From: Capitulum mitella
Taxonomy: Eukaryota; Arthropoda; Thecostraca; Pollicipedomorpha; Pollicipedidae
Assembly: GCA_030062745.1 (NCBI GenBank)
Contig: CP099842.1
Location: 22,725,822-22,789,821 of the forward strand
Reading direction: 5' to 3'
DNA: 64,000 nucleotides
Shown here in pieces: positions 60,401 to 64,000 of the stretch. Numbering within the stretch: position 1 is the stretch's first letter; the number at the start of each line of letters is the position of its first letter. The position numbers were made by a program, and so were the translations under genes. Below the pieces are notes generated by a model. That model searched no databases and had not been told where the DNA came from. It saw only the letters and a program-made list of their open reading frames with translations.

Positions 60401-63400
60401 TCTGTGTCTGTTAAGTTGTTAGACGAGTTCAGTGCTGGGTCCAGCTGACCTGGTCGTGTTCTGGTCTGTGTCTCTGGTAACGGTGATTGTTCCAGGACGA
60501 GTTTCCAGTGCTGGGTCCAGCTGACCTGGTCGTGTTCTGGTCTGTGTCTCTGGTAACGGTGATTGTTCCAGGACGAGTTTCTTGTGCTGGGTCCGGCTGA
60601 CCTGGCTATGTTCGCGCTGGTCACCGGTACGTCGGAGCGGCCTCCTGTCCAGCTGGGGCCAGGGGTGAGGGCCTGGACCTACCAGTATCCGTACATCATC
60701 ACATCAGACAGCAAAAGTATTACTGTGATTAGGTGAGAACCGGCCAGTTTGCTATAGTTTTCAGGCAGAACTTGTATATCGTGGGTGTATGTGTGGTTTG
60801 ATTTGTGGCCCAGAGTACCGATACTCCCGTACCTTCATCCTGGACAATAGCTTTTTGTTGTGGGAGAGCCTCAAGATGTCACCGTTTATGATTGGGTAAG
60901 CCAACATTACCATCACCCCGGCAAAGAAGACTGATTGGGAATTCACGATTGTCAGAAATGGCAAAGCAATGCCATGGTCAGCTGAAGGTTTCCCAGACAA
61001 ATATCTTTGGTATTCAACTGTTTTCAGCGGACAAACGCCCCATTCCAGTTATCCTTTATCCGTTATTCAATATCATTTCAAACACAGGCTTCTGGAAACA
61101 GCTGATTATCTCACATCCACCGTAAAATTTCACGATACTGATTGTTTGTCTGTGATTTCAGTCGTTTGACGCTGTGGGTGTGACGTGTCGCGATGTCTGG
61201 TGCCACCACGCTTCACGCTCTGCTCTGTCTGTTCTGTCAGCGGTCCTTTGACCCCCCCCCCCCCTTCCCGGCCTGGTGCCGCCACGCTGTACGCTCTGCT
61301 CTGTCTGTCCCGTCAGCGGTCCTCTGACCTTCCCCCTTCCCGGCCAGGTGCCACCACGCTGCACGCTCTGCTCCGTCTGTCCTGTCAGCGGTCCTCTGAC
61401 CCGCCCCCCGCCGGCAGCATGCAGGACGACCAGCTGCGTCAGGAGGTGGCCGTGCCGGAGTCGGCGCTGCTGGACAACTTTGACGGCACCCTGCTGGTGT
61501 GCGCCGGGTCCACCGTGCTCTCGCTCTGTCCCGTGCCCTGGCAGACCCAGGTCCAGGTAGGTGGACGGTGAACTGTGCCGCCGATCTGGTGTAGGCGTGT
61601 CGTCACTGTGTGTTGAGTTCTGCTGGAGGCTGTTGATTGTGGGGACAGAATGAAAGATATCGTCTCCTTCCAGGCGTCGGCTCGTATATGTACGTCCCGG
61701 GTGTGGGATACGGCAACGCACCGCCCGATGATCTCCTGAGCGAGAACATGTCTCAAGAACGTTTCCTGCTGTCCATCGGCTGTGCCTCTGGAGTTCATGT
61801 GCGATAGCATGAATAATGACTGGTCCGTGGTATGGCCAAAACTGCTGGATGATGAACTTCGAGGACAAGGCCTTGCCTCTAAGCAGCCCCTGCCCGGATC
61901 CTGGCCCGTGCCACAGACGCTGCTGCGGTCCGGTGACCTGGACGTGACCGTCTCTCAGGCAGCCGCTGGCCGGGCCCTGGCCCCTGCCAAAGATGCTGCG
62001 CTCTTGGGACCTTCAGGTGACCCTGTCCCCTTGGGAGCCCCGACCCCTGCTGCAGACGCTGCTGCGGCTCGGGGACCTGGAGGTGACCCTGTTCTTATGA
62101 CAGCCCCTGACCCCTGCCGCAGACGCTGGTGCGCTCCGGTGACCTGGAGGCGACCCTGTTCCTGTGGTAGCCCGTGACCCCTGCCGCAGACGCTGCTGCG
62201 CTCCGGTGACCTGGAGGCGTCCGTAGCCCTGCTGGAGAGTTCCTGTCCGTCGGCGTCTGCCGGCCGCCCGCTGCGCCGCCAGCTCGGCCTGGCCCTGCTG
62301 GCGGCCGGCCGGAACGCGCGGGCCTCCGAGCTGCTGCGGCAGGCCGGCGTCGACCCGCGGGAGGTGAGCACCGTCTGCGGCACTACCAGCGGCGGGTAAC
62401 GCCAAAACTGGCGTGTCTGGACATTGCACTGTGATTGGCATCAGAGCACACTGTTTCAGATGGGTCTCCCATAGCGTGCTGTTTTTTTCCAACGGTTTGT
62501 TCTCATGTATTCACCAGTGGATGTTGTGGGTGTTATCTTATGGATATGTTATATAGATGTTATGGGTGTTTTATGATAAAGCATTGTTCAAGGAGAAAAC
62601 ATCAGTATGACAGTGGGCGCGATAACCCATCATATTAGGTCGTTCTTATTATGATACCAAAGAACATTTAGCCTTTGGACTGGTAGCTACCCAATTTCAG
62701 TCGCCAAGTGAAAAACGTGGTTCCCTGTTTTTCAGTTGGTCAGCCTGGTACCGGGTCTGCTCCCTCCCGGATCGCCACACCGGCCGGACGCGCTGCTCTC
62801 CGAGGCGCCGGGCCTGGCCTCTCTCTCCGAGGCTCAGCTGCGCCAATTCCTCAGCGATCACGTGCTCAGGGCCCGGCGGGAGGCGTCCGCACAGCAGACG
62901 GTGAGTCCCCGCGCGGCGCGAGAGGACGCGGCCCGACTGGACGCTGCGGTCGTGAATGCTCTCGTGGTTTCCTGCGCATGAGGTAGACATCTCGTGGCTG
63001 TGGCCCGTTAACGCCTGCCTGTCAGGTGAAGTCGTAATATGTGACTGGTGGATTCATGTTCAGGGCCTGGCCCCCTCGCTGTTCCCTGTATCTCATGCTC
63101 TCTGGAGGTGCTTAAGTGTTCACTGTCCGGTTGGCTCCTGTTCAGGGGATGGATATGTATTGTATCCTGTGCTGGATGTGGACCACTGATTGTAGTGTCT
63201 GCCGTTCAGGATGTGGACACGGCGCTGGTCCTACTGCTGGCCGACCAGCCGGTTGCGCTGGCCAAGTTCGTGCGGGAGGAGCGGCCCCGCTGCGACACGA
63301 GCCTGTGTGCCGGCCCGCTGGCCGCCGCCGGCCAGTCGGCCCAGTTGGGCCAGCTGCTGCTGCTCGACGGGCAGACCAGCGCCGCGCTCGCTCTCTGGCA

Positions 63401-63472
63401 GGACGTCGTGCAGGGTCGAAAGACGGGCGACAGTGACGCCGCCCTGCGGTACATGGCCGAAGCTCTGGCCAG
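57366..63472 (+). CDS. TGFBRAP1-like: TGFBRAP1/VPS3-like CORVET subunit (5' part, 9 coding exons, runs off the window)
   Basis: Endosomal tethering protein (CORVET, Rab5-positive early endosomes; also described as a TGF-beta receptor-associated protein). CDS: 57366-57440, 57739-57882, 58705-58887, 59695-59931, 60572-60732, 61418-61556, 62190-62363, 62736-62900, 63210-63472; 513 codons in frame with GT-AG introns, mostly phase 0. Residues 1 to about 290 form the citron-homology beta-propeller (IGAVEAGGADLYLGTTSG; SALERLLVLVDDTL; GVTALAVNPNPRTADPFSIQV; DEFLVLGPADLAMFALV; DNFDGTLLVCAGSTVLSL). The helical-repeat part follows (TLLRSGDLEASVALL; LVSLVPGLLPP; DVDTALVLLLADQP). Domain order and exon content track TGFBRAP1 throughout. 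The second half (TPR/clathrin repeats, C-terminal zinc domain) lies outside the window. Confidence 0.93.
57739..57882 (+). CDS. TGFBRAP1-like: TGFBRAP1-like exon 2
   Basis: 48 codons (residues 26-73), first blade of the propeller. Acceptor CGCCGCAG, donor ACG|GTGAGA. The frame is open upstream, but the phase 0 junction after exon 1 supports this start. Confidence 0.88.
57883..58090 (+). repeat. Donor-proximal ~27-bp minisatellite in intron 2
   Basis: About seven diverged units of roughly 26-30 bp with consensus GGTCCGGCCCTGGCCGTGTGG plus a few bases. The array starts within a few bases of the splice donor of exon 2, whose GAGAGGTCCGG blends into the first unit. Confidence 0.8.
58425..58704 (+). 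repeat. Decayed tandem copies of the exon 3 acceptor region
   Basis: The exon 3 start (CCAGGCGCCGGTGGTCTC) recurs as CCAGGCGCCGGCGGCCCC (58611-58628) and as GGCCCAGTGGTCTCCCGC (58502-58519), each followed by CTGCCTGTG-like sequence and preceded by GTGATGTGA.. / AAGTGATTTG.. stretches. Spacing is roughly 90-110 bp with much divergence. Confidence 0.6.
58705..58887 (+). CDS. TGFBRAP1-like: TGFBRAP1-like exon 3
   Basis: 61 codons (residues 74-134). Acceptor TTGCCCAG, donor CAG|GTGCGC. The ASALERLLVLVDD and NPNPRTADPFSIQV segments are the best family matches in the gene. Two decayed copies of the acceptor and exon start lie in the intron just upstream. Confidence 0.93.
58992..59694 (+). repeat. 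64-bp tandem array copying the exon 4 splice acceptor and exon start
   Basis: Ten clear units begin at 59055, 59119, 59183, 59247, 59311, 59375, 59439, 59503, 59567 and 59631 (exactly 64 bp apart); a degenerate one precedes them, and the real exon begins at the next step, 59695. Each unit is exon-like sequence (GTGTGCGTGGCCCGCC... to ..GTGCTGGCCGTGACG) followed by ATCCTGACCTCTGGGACAG, the copied intron end. Units 59311 and 59503 share a variant (CGCGGCCGCC), 192 bp apart. Confidence 0.95.
59695..59931 (+). CDS. TGFBRAP1-like: TGFBRAP1-like exon 4
   Basis: 79 codons (residues 135-213), from VCVARRRQLLVLDV to PLVRSIHQ. Acceptor CTCTGGGACAG, donor CAG|GTGAGG. It is the last and only full-length member of a 64-bp tandem series that copies its first ~47 bases and its splice acceptor. 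Confidence 0.92.
60195..60571 (+). repeat. ~76-bp tandem array copying the exon 5 acceptor and exon start
   Basis: GTTCCAG-GACGAGTTTCCAGTGC units start at 60280, 60356 and 60496, with shortened or diverged copies at about 60210 and 60422; the genuine exon starts at 60572. The copies carry about 45 bp of exon-like sequence (..CTGGGTCCAGCTGACCTGG..) and about 30 bp of intron end (..GGTAACGGTGATTGTTCCAG). Confidence 0.92.
60572..60732 (+). CDS. TGFBRAP1-like: TGFBRAP1-like exon 5
   Basis: 161 nt (residues 214-266 plus two bases), DEFLVLGPADLAMFALVTG... through YIITSDSKSITVI, ending AG|GTGAGA in phase 2. A possible earlier donor at 60665 (GTGAGG) is rejected because the conserved sequence continues past it. 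It is preceded by a 76-bp tandem array copying its start. Confidence 0.9.
61190..61417 (+). repeat. Three tandem copies (72-76 bp) of the intron end before exon 6
   Basis: Units beginning TGCCACCACGCTTCACGCTC at about 61201, 61277 and 61349 each run through CTGTCAGCGGTCCTCTGACC and a C-rich tract to CCGGCCAGG; the last reaches the true acceptor CCGGCAG at 61417. A C13 run lies at 61252-61264. Confidence 0.85.
61418..61556 (+). CDS. TGFBRAP1-like: TGFBRAP1-like exon 6
   Basis: 139 nt. One base completes a Ser codon, followed by 46 codons (MQDDQLRQEVAVPE...LLVCAGSTVLSLCPV). Acceptor CGCCGGCAG, donor CAG|GTAGGT. It closes the propeller domain. Confidence 0.9.
61900..62189 (+). repeat. ~67-bp tandem copies of the exon 7 acceptor and exon start
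   Basis: CAGACGCTGCTGCGG-type starts occur at 61917, 62056 and 62123, with a degenerate copy at about 61993, before the true exon at 62190. Each is followed by CCGGTGACCTGGA-like sequence copied from exon 7 and preceded by CCCCTGCCGCAG-like acceptor sequence. Confidence 0.88.
62190..62363 (+). CDS. TGFBRAP1-like: TGFBRAP1-like exon 7
   Basis: 58 codons (residues 314-371), TLLRSGDLEASVALLE...ELLRQAGVDPRE. Helical repeat region. Acceptor CTGCCGCAG, donor GAG|GTGAGC. Four diverged copies of its start occur upstream in the intron. Confidence 0.88.
62736..62900 (+). CDS. TGFBRAP1-like: TGFBRAP1-like exon 8
   Basis: 55 codons (residues 372-426), LVSLVPGLLPPGSPHRPD.. to ..RREASAQQT. Acceptor CTGTTTTTCAG, donor ACG|GTGAGT. 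No acceptor-copy array is visible before this exon. Confidence 0.9.
63210..63472 (+). CDS. TGFBRAP1-like: TGFBRAP1-like exon 9 (last in window)
   Basis: 263 nt (residues 427-513 plus two bases), DVDTALVLLLADQP...LGQLLLLDGQTSAALALWQDVV. The family motif is the DxDTALL..L / Y...AALxLW pattern. Donor AG|GTGAGC in phase 2. The next exon is beyond 64000. Confidence 0.92.
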
Positions 63473-64000
63473 GTGAGCGCGGTGGACCCGTCAGCGAAAT
63501 GGCCCCGTGTCACACTGAAGCCGTTGTGTCGCGGCAAAACTTCCTCTTCTTGTTACCTCCATATTTTTCTGGAATTATCTGTAACTCAGATGCATGTGAT
63601 AAGATTTGTCAATGCTCAGATCTATGACCTCATTCTTATGTTAGAAGTTCGCAGTTAAGTCTTTCTGACAAATGCGGATTGTTTTGAAGTTAACCAAAGC
63701 ACTGTCTGTGACTTCCACACTTCATCTTTCATTCCTCTTTAAAAGACGTAATGTTTTTCGTGTGAACGCGAGACTTGGTCTGCCTATTTCTAGCGCAGCC
63801 GCTCTCCCTGGTTTGTGTACCTAGAGGTGCGCTATAACAATTAAACATGTGAGCATACAGTGTACCCCTGTATTTATTGATTAGGACGAAATATGTTGAA
63901 ATCAAACAAGAAAAACATGTTTTTCTCATAATCCATCAGTAAGAGCTCAATTTATGTTCTCCCAGCCAGTTAGAGGGGCTTATTTCAGGAACTTTCCATA
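63473..64000 (+). other. Intron of the TGFBRAP1-like gene
   Basis: No exon or recognisable repeat was seen between the exon 9 donor and the window end. Base composition drops back to AT-rich. Confidence 0.6.

Noticed and set aside
60067..60624. Minus-strand open frame of 185 codons with repeated SWTQHWKLVLEQ-like units
   Set aside because: It is the antisense reading of the 76-bp array before exon 5; repetition comes from the DNA repeat, not from a repeat protein.
60664..60732. Earlier donor for exon 5 (GGG|GTGAGG at 60665)
   Set aside because: The family-conserved strand continues in frame (AWTYQYPYIITSDSKSITVI) to the next donor, and only the later donor fits the phase of exon 6.
61158..61868. 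Minus-strand frame of 236 codons across TGFBRAP1-like exon 6
   Set aside because: Overlaps a well-supported plus-strand exon and the triplicated intron end; internal repetition is from that array.
1..64000. CRISPR arrays, prokaryotic operons, rRNA genes
   Set aside because: Tandem arrays lack the spacer pattern of CRISPR, genes have spliceosomal introns, and no rRNA sequence was recognised. tRNA genes could not be excluded without a model search.

Overview
This is eukaryotic nuclear DNA, most likely from an arthropod. The evidence is an interstitial array of 17 pentamers of the arthropod telomere type (TTAGG, with CTAGG variants) at about 18.6 kb, multi-exon animal genes with consensus GT-AG introns, very GC-rich coding exons and CpG islands in a less GC-rich background, and remnants of Penelope-like and other retroelements. 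A crustacean would fit, but the sequence alone does not settle the class or species.

Three real protein-coding genes can be followed exon by exon. (1) Minus strand, 29266 to 17633: a complete Kruppel-like transcription factor of the KLF5/dar1 type, 399 residues in four coding exons, with a CpG-rich promoter-like block just upstream at 29.27-29.70 kb. (2) Minus strand, 47908 to 40624: the C-terminal ~420 residues of a chondroitin sulfate N-acetylgalactosaminyltransferase (CSGALNACT/CHGN type) in four identifiable exons. It carries an unusual hydrophobic C-terminal tail, and its N-terminal exons are not found. (3) Plus strand, 57366 to beyond the window end: the first nine coding exons (513 residues) of a TGFBRAP1/VPS3-like CORVET tethering subunit.

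The rest is introns, CpG islands without an assignable gene, and repeats. 1-14.6 kb is mostly featureless apart from one CpG island (5.9-6.8 kb). 14.6-17.2 kb is a run of CpG islands downstream of the KLF gene. 29.7-40.6 kb is intergenic, with AGGTCA/TGACCT-rich repeats, a C/G-rich degenerate repeat (36.6-37.85 kb) and recent tandem duplications. 42-47 kb lies within the transferase gene and holds decayed transposon-like coding sequence, a perfect 35-bp palindrome and an inverted repeat carrying a hammerhead-ribozyme-like core. 49.9-51.7 kb holds a second copy of the AGGTCA-rich repeat and two Penelope-like fragments in opposite orientation. 51.7-54.0 and 55.0-55.9 kb are almost free of CpG.

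The most striking signal is in the TGFBRAP1-like gene. Upstream of at least five of its exons, the intron contains a tandem array in which each unit copies the 3' splice site, and in four of the five also the first ~40-50 bases of the adjacent exon (units of about 64-76 bp in four arrays and looser in the fifth, 3 to 12 copies counting the genuine one). I am not aware of a described system of this kind. It suggests a locus-wide process that repeatedly duplicates exon starts and so lays down decoy splice acceptors.
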